Source of the DNA: Apoda limacodes
Lineage: Eukaryota; Arthropoda; Insecta; Lepidoptera; Limacodidae
Assembly: GCA_946406115.1 (NCBI GenBank)
Contig: OX291557.1
Coordinates: forward strand, 22,600,501 to 22,664,500
Reading direction: 5' to 3'
Length of the DNA stretch: 64,000 nucleotides
Part shown: positions 47,106 through 57,949 of the stretch, piece after piece
Layout of the letters: each line of letters begins with the position of its first letter
Position numbering within the stretch: position 1 is the first letter of the stretch
Notes under the pieces: model-generated
What the model saw: only the letters and a program-made list of their open reading frames with translations
What the model was told of the DNA's origin: nothing
The model's database searches: none
Position numbers and translations under genes: made by a program

Positions 47106-48350
47106 AGTGATGTTGTTAATTTTCTAGTTATTTCCATACGCCCGCAATAAGAAATCGTGTTGTGGGGAAATGCATTATTTTATACAGAAAACGTAAAGTA
47201 GCATACACATAAAATTCTGACTGGCTTCAGAGTTGTACTAGAAGCTAAAACTATCAGATTGAGGATGAACCTTGTTGATGCGTGTAAAAAAATTAGAATA
47301 TCAATAAAAACGGCCGAAAAGCGCCCCCTTAATTTCATAATTTTGGCGTAAATAAGAATTAACACCTAATGAAATTTTGTTAATTATAGACATCAAAGAA
47401 CAGATAACTTTTTGTTTTACATAACAATGGTTCAGTTTTTTTGTAAAAAAAATCTCAAACTATGTAACGAATGTACTACATTCGAGAACAACTTATCTAA
47501 ATTAGTAGTGTTTTTTATTTAGACGGATTATAATTTATGTTTGTTATGTTGCCACCACTGCATCTCAATCGAATTTCGTTTATGAACTGTCATGGCGGTT
47601 TGTTTGTTTATATTTTTAGGATTAATAATTTTATTGGGAAATATTTAGTTTTTAATAAGTTTTAAAATAAATCTAAGATGTGAGAACAAAGTATATGATG
47701 TGTCAAAGAAGACCGCAGTGACATAAATTAAGAAGTTTTATGTTATTTAATTTCTAGTTTTAATTCATATCTATGTAATTTCATTATATAATATTGAAGT
47801 AAGTAATGACAATGTTCAGAAGGCTAAATTATCTCTTTTGTTTCATATTATTAGGCTAGTTTAATTCGCCGTTACAAGTATTTTGGTATTACATGATATT
47901 CAAGATCTGATGAAGCGGGATCTTAATGAAACTAATTTTTGTTGAGTTTGCACTGATTCTTTTCGAACTTTATATCTGTTTTTAAATTTGGAGATAGCGA
48001 ACCCAAAATTCTGTTTTTTTTTTGTATTTTTAGGATGCTAATAGTTTTTCAAAATTTAAGATGGCGAATGCTATTACTATTGAACTTAATTCTATTGGGT
48101 GTTCACTAATGCTAAACTTATAACATTTATCAGTTTTTTGAAGCAATATGGTGGATCTACGACTACGAATACGTCGTGCAGTATGTTTTATATTTAAGTA
48201 TATTTATCCTTTTAGTTTCAGGGTTGTTTTTGGTAAAACTCAAAATTTTGATCATTGCAATACACAAGTAAGCACCTATTTAAAGTTAGTTCCTAATTGG
48301 TAGGCGAATACCAGTGATTTTTTTTATTGTCAATTAAAGATTACAAATAA
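47106..48350. other. AT-rich intergenic DNA
   Basis: No coding region, RNA gene or repeat family recognised. Confidence 0.4.
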
Positions 48351-48608
48351 AAAAAAACCGGCTAAGTGCGGGTTGGATTTGCGCACCGAGATTTTCGTAC
48401 CTACCACCAGTTGCGCAATTGAGAAACAAAAACAAAAAGTGCGCCGCTAAGCAGTTACCCATCCAAGTACTGACCTATTCCGACGTTGCCTAACTTTGAA
48501 TATTGTTTCCAACGTAACCAAAGTGTGTTAATTATAGCTAAATGGCGCTGTAACTGTTATTTAAGATAGAAGATGACCTCGGGCCCGTCTCACACTTGGC
48601 CGGTTTTT
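48351..48608 (-). mobile_element. 5S-derived SINE, uninterrupted copy with inverted ends
   Basis: Ends 'aaaccggctaagtgcggg' (48355-) and 'cccgtctcacacttggccgg' (to 48603) are inverted repeats. Read on the - strand, 48447-48475 gives 'ggtcagtacttggatgggta' and 'actgcttag', close to the 5S rRNA internal promoter region. The rest ('ctcggtgcgcaaatcc') is typical of a repeat widespread in Lepidoptera. Non-coding. Confidence 0.75.
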
Positions 48609-48824
48609 AAACTTATTTAAATTTGTTGTTATATTTTAAAGCTTACACACACTATGGATACGTTCGTTTTGGTATTAAGAGTTCCCACGAATTATACCTT
48701 TACACTTTTGATAACGCCAGTTTTGCCACTGACACTTATCGTTAGTGTACCTTTGAAACGTTACTAACAAAATGTTGTTTTTGTGACGTTTTATTATCAA
48801 TAATCTACCTGAATGTATTAAAAG

Positions 48825-49091
48825 ATGACGAATACTTCTAAGACATCGAGTACCTACGTAACATGACGTTAATTACGTACTTGACGCAAGTGAAGCGAGC
48901 TGGCTTTCAGGAGAGAAGGACTGAGTCTTATCTTTATTGTGCTAATGACTTTTCCTTAATGTTTATTCATTTTTACAACGCATACATATTACAAGTTTGT
49001 CAAAACATATAAATATCTTTTTCCTTACCAAAACAATGTAAAACGGTTTTATAAAATGTTGGTCAAAATTAGGTACACGATTTCACTAAAA
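48825..49091 (-). repeat. unclassified repeat U1, first segment of a split copy
   Basis: 'acttctaagacatcgagtac', 'gcgagctggctttcaggaga' and 'acggttttataaaatgttgg' align with 46650-46910. The continuation lies at 50002-50028 and 51449-51660, after two insertions. Confidence 0.7.
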
Positions 49092-49400
49092 TTCTAAATA
49101 CATTCCCTACACCCGACTAGCGACCTTATGTAATAACTGACATAATTATACGAAATCCGCTAGCTAATGCACATGACTACGTGACCCTACCGAAGACACC
49201 TTCAGGGGAAAGGCGCCGACACGCTGCCCGTTACATACACCGACCAGTCATACCACGCCCACCGTAGTGAACAGTCACACTACGTCCACCGAAGACAGTA
49301 GTCATACCACGTTCGCCGAAGAGAGCGCCGTCAACCGTCGTCCCGACGCCTATACGCAACAATCCAATCCACTCCGTGCACCGCGACGCCGCGCGTGTTA

Positions 49401-49570
49401 AAATATAGACAATAATAATAATATAGACAATAATAATAATATATACAATAATAATAATATAGACATTAATAATTATATAGACAATAATAATAATAATAAT
49501 ATAGACAATAATAATAATAATAATATAGACAATAATAATAATAATAATATAGACAATAATAATAAGAATT
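49401..49570 (+). repeat. 'atatagacaataataat' minisatellite
   Basis: About seven units of 'atatagac' followed by two to five 'aat' triplets; length polymorphism is likely. Confidence 0.9.
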
Positions 49571-49767
49571 ATAACTACAGTGCCACCGCCATAATAAATA
49601 TAATACTATTTACTCTTACTTTTTATTTCACGTATGTGTTAACACCATAAGGACTTATCTACCGAAGCATTCCAAATATAAAAGGAGGACGTCACCGCCG
49701 ACGAGCCCTTCATCTCGACACATCCACCGCTACTGCAACCGCCTGCAATCCTCATCCGATTCTCCGA

Positions 49768-49995
49768 CATTCTTGGAGACACTCAGCGTCCGCGCCGTCT
49801 GGTCCTAAACTAAGCAAAGCTTGTATCATGGATACCCGACAACGGATAAAAATACATATTTATATCCGTTTTCCATTTTTCCTAATACCTTAATTCTTAA
49901 AACAACCAGTCTCAAGACTTGTGTGGAAATCGAACCCACGCCCTTAGTGTCAGCAGTCGAATCATCACGCATTGAGCCACGGAGATGACGAAATG
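49768..49995 (-). mobile_element. tRNA-derived SINE (family S, copy 3)
   Basis: On the - strand it starts near 49995 with 'ccgtggctcaatgcg', has the T-arm/B box 'gcgtgggttcgatttccaca' near 49940 and the body word 'tatccgttgtcgggtatcc'. It ends near 49768 with 'ctgagtgtctccaagaatgt', without a clear (TATTT)n tail. Confidence 0.8.
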
Positions 49996-50001
49996 AATAC
50001 T

Positions 50002-50028
50002 ACAACACAGATACTAAAACATTTTGCC
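50002..50028 (-). repeat. unclassified repeat U1, middle segment
   Basis: 'caacacagatactaaaacat' matches 46930-46950. It ends at the 'ttgcc' duplicated by the LINE insertion. Confidence 0.6.
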
Positions 50029-51443
50029 TTTTTTTTTTTTTTTTTTTATACCACTAAGGTGGCAAACAAGCTTACGGCCCGCCTGATGGTAAGCGGTCAC
50101 CGTAGCCTATGGACGCTTGCAACACCAGGGGTATCACTTGCGCGTTGCCGACCCTTCAGAAATCTAATAACTTCTTTCTTGAAGAACTCCATACTGTAGT
50201 CCTTGCAGAAAACCTTGGCAGGGAGCTCATTCCACAACTTAAGCGTTCGCGGGAGGAAGTTTCTCTGAAACCGCACTGTACGCGACCATTTAGGTTCTAA
50301 AGTGTGAGAATGAATTCCCTGCCGATGGCGAGCGGTGCGATGGAAGAAAGTAGCCGTGGGCATCATTTCGAACAATTCCTCAGAACACAACCCATTGTAC
50401 AAGCGGTAGAACACACACAGTGAGGCAAAGTCTCTCCTCAGACTTAAGGGCTCGATACCGCAAGTGAGTTTGGAATCGTCGACAATTCTCACAGCCCGTC
50501 GTTGAACCGAGTCAAAAGGGCCAAGCTGGTATCCGGGTGCACCTGCCCAGAGATGGCAGCAGTACTCCATATGGGGCCGAACCTGCGACTTGTAAAGTAA
50601 CAACCTTTGCCCCGACGTGAAGTACTGCTTCGCTCTGTTGAGTACACCAAGTTTTTTGGACGCCAGCTTCACCTTATCTTGTAAATGATCTCGGAACTGA
50701 ACATCGCTGGAGATGTCGACACCAAGGATCCCAATGCTCTTGGAGATGGAGAGGGGAGTGTTCTGGAATTGTGGGACTACAGTGAATGGAGTTTTCTTAG
50801 CGGTGAACGCGCACACTTGTGTCTTTGTAGGGTTGAATCGGACCAAGTTTACCCGTCCCCAATCAGAGACTTGGGACAGTGTGGTCTCGATTTGAGACAC
50901 AAGTTCTCCGCGGTTTTCCTCCACAACGGAACGAGGGATGTTTGCACGACCCGTGTAAAAAGCGTCTCCAGTACTGTCATCTGCATAGCAATGTATGTTG
51001 TTGATGTCCAACATGTCATTGATATGCAGTAGAAACAGCGTAGGAGACAGCACAGAGCCTTGCGGGACGCCAGCATTAATGTCCATGCTATCAGAGCAAC
51101 TACCGTCAACTACGGTTCGTATGCGTCTGCCGGACAAAAAGCTAGCCACCCATTTGCACAAACCCTCGGGCACTCCGTAAGATGGCAACTTCGATAGAAG
51201 ACCACGGTGCCAGACCCGATCGAACGCCTTCGCTATGTCCAGGCTACATGCCAATGCCTCCCCCTGACTCTCAATGGCTAGTGCCCATCGGTGTGTGAGA
51301 TACACTAGAAGGTCACCAGTCGAGCGACCGTGGCGAAAGCCATATTGACGGTCACTGACCAGATCGTGTACTTCTAGGTATCTTAGAAGCTGTGTGTTGA
51401 TCACACGCTCCATCACCTTAGAGAGGAGAGAGGTAATAGCGAA
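50029..51443 (-). mobile_element. CR1/Jockey-type LINE, longest copy, with 5-bp target duplication
   Basis: Reading on the - strand it begins inside the RT domain (51443) and ends with 'ttagtggtataaaaaa' (50043). 'ttgcc' flanks it at 50024-50028 and 51444-51448. The U1 paralogue at 46935-46960 shows the empty site. This 1.4-kb copy is the reference for the ten shorter ones in the window. Confidence 0.9.
50097..51442 (-). pseudogene. CR1/Jockey-type LINE reverse transcriptase, 5'-truncated but open
   Basis: The frame is open for 463 codons from 51488; element sequence starts about residue 16, and upstream residues come from the flanking repeat. Reverse transcription of the LINE RNA is the expected role. 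Motif A 'LDIAKAFD' is at residues 83-90, motif B 'AGVPQGS' at 139-145 and catalytic 'YADD' at 168-171. The thumb region 'GILGVDISSDVQFRDHL' and C-terminal 'VRPHMEYCCHLWAGAP' follow. The protein ends 'GVASVHRLR' only ~55 bp before the A tail, so the 3' UTR is very short. The endonuclease domain and RT N-terminus are missing, so it cannot act autonomously. No stop interrupts the remainder, so insertion is fairly recent. Confidence 0.92.
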
Positions 51444-51448
51444 TTGCC

Positions 51449-51660
51449 TATTCCTAATTGCACGTTTAATAGTGATGGTATATTTCAAATTATTACTACA
51501 CCAAAAATTACTTGACTATTATTAGGCAACGCTGCCATGATAAGAGCGCTGCGACTTGCTCTTATATAGATACACAGATTTTTGTCTCTTTAATTGATAC
51601 CTAGGTATCTCATTGCAAGTCCACACTTTTATAAATAAGCAAGAATATACGTAATTTTTT
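51449..51660 (-). repeat. unclassified repeat U1, last segment of the split copy
   Basis: 'attcctaattgcacg', 'tatttcaaattattac' and 'cattgcaagtccacactttt' align with 46955-47085, with about 70 bp of extra sequence. Confidence 0.6.
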
Positions 51661-51699
51661 TTTACAAACAAGCTTTCATTACACCCTCTTTATCGTTTA

Positions 51700-51925
51700 A
51701 GACCAGAGTACTTGTCAAGACAAATCAAATGAGCCCAAACTCGATGGGGTAGCGTCGTTTCGTTACAGAGGTCCTATGGCCACCTCCTAGCTCCATCGTC
51801 AGACCAGCTGTATGACATCATTTTATTGAATTGTCATCCTATTTACGTGTGTATACAAAATTTCAAGTCAATCAAACACCGGGAAGTGGGTCAAATTTAA
51901 TTAACAAGATTTGATTTCAGACTCG
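51700..51925 (+). repeat. lepidopteran dispersed repeat ('ccaaactcgatgg…gggaagtgggtcaaa')
   Basis: 'aaactcgatggggtagcgtc', 'ctatggccacctcctagctc' and 'aaacaccgggaagtgggtca' occur in the order of a well-known moth/butterfly repeat. Confidence 0.7.
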
Positions 51926-52899
51926 AGACAGGTGAAACTAAATAAATGCTTGTTATACATTTATTACGATGCTGTTATGTATTTCCATACGATTTTAGTA
52001 TTACTTACTAAGTACTGACAAAAGGAAGTAATAAAATATGTCTTATGTTCGAGATTTAAGAAAACAAGACACGTAATGCCAGTAATGCAAAGTAACCCCT
52101 GAGAAGCGACTGCTCCAGGACAAGTCAGTAGTTTCCCTTTTTCCAATGCTTTTTGTGGAAAAGTTGAAACTCTTGTTGCAAATTGCTGAGTTCAAAATAC
52201 TTGTACCTTGTTCGTAAAGTTAAAATATTTTTTTGCGTTGTCTATTATATGCTATTTTGAAACTTTAACACGCTTCACGGTCCGTATTTATTATAATTTA
52301 TTAAAATATATAAATATTAAAATTACTAATCTTAACTTTATTTTTTTATTGTAAATTAAAATTGTAATACTTACATTTTAATTTATTTTTGTAATGCTTA
52401 AAAACTGTCTTATTATCTTTAAAACATAAGGAATATGTACAAAAAGTTCTTCAAAAAGTGAAAGAATTAACATTGATAAACTATTGTAATTTTGATTAAA
52501 TATATTATAAACAAGTTTTTTATGTTTAATATTTCTACTATAAGTCATGGCATGTCATTGTTTTAAGAAAGAAACAACATAACCTAACCTATACTTTTGA
52601 AGTTTAGCCAAAACTTACACTTAAGTACAACTTGAGAAATTTATTTCAAAAATAGCTTAGGATCGTTTATCAAGTTTTTCTTCTAGTGATAAAAATTATC
52701 CAGCAGAATGGAGCACTGAAATGATAATTTATTATAATTGTAATTTTGGTTCAATTTTTTCAATTTTGAAAGCAAATAACTAGTAAGATATACTTACGTC
52801 TTAGAGGAAGAGTGCATTTTAAACCGTTTCTTATAATGGGATGCGTAAGAAATATTTTCATCCCTCAGTGTATAGATTTCTACCCTTAAATATTTTTTT
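51926..52899. other. AT-rich intergenic DNA
   Basis: Very AT-rich, no gene or repeat family recognised. Confidence 0.45.
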
Positions 52900-53040
52900 C
52901 TCTTTTTATTACAAATCTGTATAGCGGTTCAGATAAGACACTTTTTAAGGCTGTTAGATACAGACGGATGGATGAATATGACGAAGCTAAAAGGGTTCCG
53001 TTTCTACAATTTAGGTACGGAATCCTAAAAATGTTATAAT
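52900..53040 (+). repeat. 3' fragment of the 'tttagggttc' lepidopteran repeat
   Basis: 'gttagatacagacggatgga' and 'taggtacggaatcctaaaaa' form the usual end of the family whose start lies at 42950. Confidence 0.6.
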
Positions 53041-53259
53041 TTTATGACTGATATTTTTAGAATACAGAACTGTAAAAAAACAGGCTGTTTTGTTTGACAT
53101 ATTTTTATTAAAAGAATTATGAGCATAAATAAAAATGCAGTCAAATCGTTTACCTTGAGCCAGTACTTGAACCTGCAACCCAATAAGATGTCCTTATGAT
53201 AAGATGACCCGTCTTAATGCTGGCTGTTTAAAATCTCGACTTAAGATAAACATGTCTTT

Positions 53260-53480
53260 TTACAAACTCGAAGTTGTTACTTGACATGTAGGACAGGGAT
53301 TATTAATGAACGTGAAATACGAGTCATTAGCATAATGAAGGTAATACCCAGAGCTTCCTAAATCCCTTCTGAGAGCCGGCCTCGCTGCTTCACTTGCGTC
53401 AACTACGTAATTAACGTCATTCTCTTAATCCAAACTCGTAAATTTATCATCAAATTGTTAAATACAAAAATAACATATTA
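53260..53480 (+). repeat. unclassified repeat U1, copy (+)
   Basis: 'cttgacatgtaggacaggga', 'agtcattagcataatgaagg' and 'cctcgctgcttcacttgcgt' are the best preserved version of the U1 left part. Confidence 0.7.
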
Positions 53481-54439
53481 AGTCTATTGATGTGTATTGC
53501 TGAAAGACTATTTATAGGCCTCTTACATGCTTAATGAGAACGCTAAGAATGTAATCTGAAAAGCAATATTTTTACCATGATATTGTAAAAAAAAGCAAAA
53601 GCCGTATCACGAACGTTAAATCCTGGCAAATTCGAATTCAAATTTATTATACAAACAGATGAGGAAATGAGCATCACCAAAACGATTCTGTATTTATATA
53701 GGTATTCATGGTTCTTCTTCTCTCTAAAAGGGTTCTTTACACCAACCACTTTAGTTGGACCAACATGACAGGTGGGTGACGTGTATATCACATAACTTGT
53801 ACCGAAGTCACCAACTTTAAAACAATTAGCGGTAAAATAAAAGGCCAGACAGAATTACATTCGCAGTTGAAGAATTATTGACGAACTATAAGTAATTAAC
53901 AGTTTGGATGTTTAGGTACGGAACCATTTAGAATATTTTTCATTATTAGTTTTTTAATGTTACTATAGGTAAGTACCTTGGTAAGTAGGTATCTAAGTGA
54001 TTCTTAGACTAAAATTATTTTTATACAACGTATATATTTCCAAATTATGTAAGAGTAATATCTGATCCTTTTTTAGTATGTAGTTTTAAAAAGATAGATA
54101 TATAGATATATAATTATACCAAAAATGATCTATAAACAAATTAAAATTTGTAACTTAACTTATAGTATACAATCAGGCGGTCCTATTGCTTATAAGCGAT
54201 ATCTACCAGACAACCTTTGGGCAGATAGAAAAAATAAAAATATACAGAAAATGTAGATGATTCAAAATTTAATTGATATCTAGGTAATAACAATTACATA
54301 GAAAAGATCAATCATTTTATATTCTTAAGGTGAGTATGAAATATAAAACTATAATTATAAATACTAAAAGGGATATTTAAAATAAAACCAGGCAAGGCAC
54401 AAATGAAATGTTGAAAGCAAAGACGAGTTATTAAAGCAT
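53481..54439. other. AT-rich intergenic DNA
   Basis: No gene or known repeat family recognised. Confidence 0.4.
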
Positions 54440-54635
54440 CTGCGTGACATGTAGAAGTAGGACATAAAATGTTAATGGACGTGAAATAAGAGACATTAGC
54501 ATAATGAAATTAAGACCCAGATCTTAACAAAGCCTTTCTTAAAGCCGGTTGCTTACTTTGCTTGCGTTTAGCAAGAGTGTATATAATTAACGTAATGTTT
54601 CTATCTGCTGTTATATTCGACACCAAATTTACAAA
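54440..54635 (+). repeat. unclassified repeat U1, copy (+)
   Basis: 'gacatgtagaagtaggacat', 'gacattagcataatgaaatt' and 'gtatataattaacgtaatgt' follow the 53260 copy; it ends at the adjacent 5S-derived SINE. Confidence 0.65.
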
Positions 54636-54715
54636 AAAACGGTCAAGTGCAAGTCAGACTCGCGCACCGTGCCTTTCACGAACACAAACTACAACAAAAG
54701 TGTGCAGCTACGCGG
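54636..54715 (-). mobile_element. 5S-derived SINE, truncated
   Basis: 'aaaacggtcaagtgcaagtc' and 'gcggtcacccatccaa' match the first ~80 bp of the 48351 copy. It breaks inside the 5S-like segment, where a LINE stub begins. Confidence 0.65.
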
Positions 54716-54965
54716 TCACCCATCCAACGCTCGACGTACAGTGCGGTTTCAGAGAAACTTTCTACCGCAAACGCTCGGGCTGTGGAATGAGCTCCCTGCC
54801 AAGGTTTTCTCTAAGGACTACAGTTTGTGGTTCTTTAAGAAAGAAGTAATTAGATTTTTAAGGGTCCGCAACGCGCGAGTGATACCCCTGGCGTTGTTAG
54901 CCTCCATAGACTACGGTGACCACTTACCATCAAGCGGGCCGTTTGCTTGTTTGCCACCTTAGAGG

Positions 54966-54996
<31 letters not shown>
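54716..54996 (+). mobile_element. CR1/Jockey-type LINE, 3' stub with long A tail (copy 9)
   Basis: 'tacagtgcggtttcagagaa' through 'gaatgagctccctgccaagg' to 'accttagaggtataaa' followed by about 27 A. The long uninterrupted A run suggests a recent insertion. The coding remnant runs on from 'TVRFQRNFLP' with few lesions. Confidence 0.88.
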
Positions 54997-54999
<3 letters not shown>

Positions 55000-55429
55000 A
55001 ACTTTTATTATTTGTTACGTAATATGCTATCATAACATATTCCTTATATATTTTTGGTCTCTAATAACTTCAGTTTGAGTCCTTTTAAGGTCGGACGAAT
55101 GGGCGCGTTAATAAACAGACAACGTATGCTTATTAATAAGGCTCCATACCCTTAAGATACGAAAACCCTCAAAATGGTCGAACGTTAATTAATATTTTAT
55201 CATCTTAGACTGTCAATGTGCATTGCTTTGCCTGATATATCTGTATATACCTTCGTCATTTGTACCCAGCAGGTTCCTACTACTATATTGAACCAGATAT
55301 TAACGTAAAATAATCATTTCAGGATTTTCCCTCTCCCAACGGCTACTTCGTCACTTCAGCTTTATTTATTTACGACATATTTCAACTTTCGTTATCTTAT
55401 GTTTGTTTTGTTTTGATTTACTTGCACAT
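54997..55429. other. intergenic DNA, no gene seen
   Basis: Nothing recognised. Confidence 0.4.
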
Positions 55430-55850
55430 TTTTATTGCTTTATTCAAAACCTAGGGTATTAGCAAATACCCAATATACATTTTTTTTTTGTATACCTACC
55501 AGTAGTTTACAATACAAATTTTGTACCCTAATTTTATTACAATCTAGCCAGGAAGGTAAATAAGTAATTTGTCTTTAAGTTAGTCTTATATAGTAGTATT
55601 TAACATCTAAGAATGTGTCCAATTGCACATTTTTTACAGTTTCTAGTTAAGGGGAAGACAATTTGTTATTTGTCTTATCTATATTGGTGGCATTAGTACT
55701 TTCACTACATTACACTATTAATGTCACTAGAACATAAAAAAATATATTAATACTTTAATGTTTTTTACCCATACTACGTTCATATTCCGCGTTTTATGCA
55801 GAATTCGTCTGACTTTAGGCCCCCTCTTATACAGGGGCCTAATAATAAAC
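55430..55850. mobile_element. fold-back MITE, partial copy
   Basis: 'attcaaaacctagggtatta' and, further on, 'tacgttcatattccgcgttt' with 'gcagaattcgtctgacttta' match the right arm of 26095-26840 and the complement of its outer left arm. About 230 bp of unrelated AT-rich DNA lies between. 'taggccccctcttatacagg', with 'ggccta', makes a small terminal hairpin. Confidence 0.55.
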
Positions 55851-55917
55851 TTACATAATTCACAATTTGTAATCACAATATTCACATTTATTTAACATTT
55901 CTACATATTCAATATAA

Positions 55918-56499
55918 CACACCGGCACAATTAGCGGAACAGAAAAAAAGTGAGACTATGAGATAATAACGCATATATTTCCAAGTTCATTCAGATTGTT
56001 GAGGGGTGGCATTTTGGATTTAACCCTTCTTTTTAGCAAGTCCCAGACATGCTCTATCGGATTCATATCGGGGGAATTTGCTGGCCACTGCATCACTGGT
56101 ATACCTACGTGCCTCAGATATGCCTGTACCGATTGTGCACTATGAGCACGAGCATTATCTTGCATTAGAATAAAGTCGTCACCAATAAATGGGGCAAATG
56201 GTACAACATGTTCTTCTAAAATGTCTCTGATGTATCGATCTGCTGTCATAGTCCCTCCTGTGACTATCACTAACTCCGTGCAAGCTCCCAAACATATCCC
56301 TCCCCAAACCATAATCGAGCCGCCACCATAAGCCACTGTGTGTTCAAAATTAGACTGTATGTGGCGTTCTCCTTTGCGTCTCCATATTCGCTGTCTCCCA
56401 TCGATCTGTTTTAAAAGAACTCTGCACTCATCAGTAAAGAGAACCTGCTGCCATTCGTTCAAATCCTTTTTTTTGTGTTCCGCTAATTGTGCCGGTGTG
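55918..56499 (-). mobile_element. Tc1-like element, more deleted (copy 2)
   Basis: Both ends carry the terminal repeat 'cacaccggcacaattagcgg'. TA follows on the right (56500-56501); the left flank is altered. The length is 582 bp. It has the same 5' deletion as 44106-44963 plus a further ~275-bp deletion that joins 'gaacttgg' to 'aaatatatgcg'. Confidence 0.9.
55956..56462 (-). pseudogene. Tc1 transposase catalytic domain, C-terminally truncated
   Basis: 168 codons. The DD34E residues sit as in copy 1 (Asp 11, Asp 102, Glu 137; '[10 protein letters not shown]', '[13 protein letters not shown]'). The DNA-binding N-terminus is missing and there is no ATG. After 'NNLNELGN' the frame runs into terminal DNA and stops, because of the second deletion. 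Here 'QWPANSPD' keeps the Trp-Pro-Ala that copy 1 has as 'QRPENSPD'. Not functional. Confidence 0.9.
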
Positions 56500-56989
56500 T
56501 ATATATATATATATGTGTTAAAATTTACAAATTTGTAAGGAAAAAACTGGTTGCCTGTAAATTTTTTTTAACTGGTTGCCTGTAAAAAATTGCAAGTATT
56601 ATATATGTAGTGCATAAACAAGTTTACATGATTGTGGAATTGTAATACAATTCTGACAGGTGACTGTGTGTGAAATCGGTTGTTGGTGATTATTAATTTA
56701 TTGTAAAGAATTAAATTTTTTCGACTGTTGTGGTTCTTATATCTTTATCTAGTAAAAGGAGTGACAAGGAATACCTATTGTGCGACGGAGGCGTGTAGTC
56801 TAAAAAGGACAATTAAAAATCGGCGTTACAATTTACAAATAATTAGCGTTATTACTTTTACATAACATTTACAATTTGACATTATGTCACTTTCTTACAA
56901 ATTTGACAGAATGTAATGATTATTTATTAGATAGGACCATGGCTTTTGTCATGTGACAGTCGTTCGTTGGCCAAGTCAGAGATGTTATA
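56500..56989. other. intergenic DNA, no gene seen
   Basis: 'aactggttgcctgtaaa' is directly duplicated near 56545 and 56570. Nothing else recognised. Confidence 0.4.
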
Positions 56990-57100
56990 GGCGGCCTAAA
57001 AGCTGTCAGTCAAGTCAATCACCATTGGGCCAGCACGGTGGACTATGGCCTAAGCCTATTCCTTGCAAAAAGAGGCTTGTGCCAGGGCAGGGTGACCGTA
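56990..57100 (+). mobile_element. lepidopteran SINE/LINE-derived fragment
   Basis: 'ggcggcctaaaagctgtcag' and 'agcacggtggactatggcct' are phrases of common lepidopteran SINEs related to the one at 43754-44092. Confidence 0.5.
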
Positions 57101-57949
57101 AAAAAAAATTATATTTCATTTTCCTTTTTCTACACAATACCACCTAGGTAAGTCAGTAATCATAAAGGTTCATGAACGCAAATTCACTACGGTAGCTGAA
57201 ATTTGAGTTTTTCCTTGGAGCGGTGCGGTAATAGACACGTAGGAGCGGTAAAAACAACAGCCGCTGCGGAATATAATCTAAATGCTAATCTATCCACGTC
57301 AGCTGACGATAGGCGAAGATTTTGCGGCATTGACGGGAAAATATGAAAAAACCTTCACCTACGTAGAAATTTGAGTTCCATATTTTCTCGTGTCAATTTA
57401 TCGTCGTCGTTATTTTATTTTGAACGTTCCGATCTCATCAGTTATCTGAAAATAAAATTGACTAGCATTCAGCTAATCAAGTTTAATTTTATTTACACTA
57501 TTTTGCTTAAATTTATTTTAATGTTTTGAAAAAACACAAAACGCTTATGATGACGGATTATCTAACAAATAATAAAAAGTTAAAACATAAAAATTTAAGG
57601 AGGACCATTCAAGAAACACATTGTACAAAACAGTAATACATTCAACCTTTAAACTTGCCGTGATTATAGTGTCGAGCACCGAGGTCTTCCAATGCTGATT
57701 GAGGTGTTCGGCATCGAACAACTATGAATGACATACCTAAATACTTCTTATACAAATTTAAAAAAAAAAAAAAAATTATATTAATTTATTAAATCTATTT
57801 ATACTGATACCCATTTCATTTAAATCGCCGTCTCAAAAAAACTTTATAACAAAAAAAACATTCAAAAAGATGCACTAAAAAGGTAAAGGTATTTTTACTT
57901 TTTAGTGACGAATAACTGACATATGATCCACGGAAAAAAGTGTTGTTAA
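57101..57949. other. AT-rich intergenic DNA
   Basis: No gene seen. An A14 run lies near 57762. Confidence 0.4.

Larger units (their letters stand above)
49092..50001. mobile_element. composite insertion: GC-rich + minisatellite + GC-rich + SINE
   Basis: Comparison with the unbroken U1 copy places extra DNA between 'taaatac' (~49091) and 'gaatac' (~50001). It contains a GC-rich block with 'accgaagac' and 'ccgtcg' motifs (49190-49400), an AAT/'atatagac' minisatellite (49401-49570), and a second GC-rich block with a TATA-like 'aatataaaaggagg' (49680-49790). An inverted SINE closes it. It may be an LTR fragment plus SINE or a single composite. No coding sequence. Confidence 0.4.

Noticed and set aside
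49129..49640. Solo LTR ('tgtaataa…gttaaca')
   Set aside because: TG…CA ends can be drawn, but no target duplication, polyadenylation signal or primer-binding site fits. It is kept only as part of the composite insertion.
50685..51032. 115-codon + strand frame and its overlapping neighbours
   Set aside because: Antisense shadows of the LINE RT frame 50097-51442.
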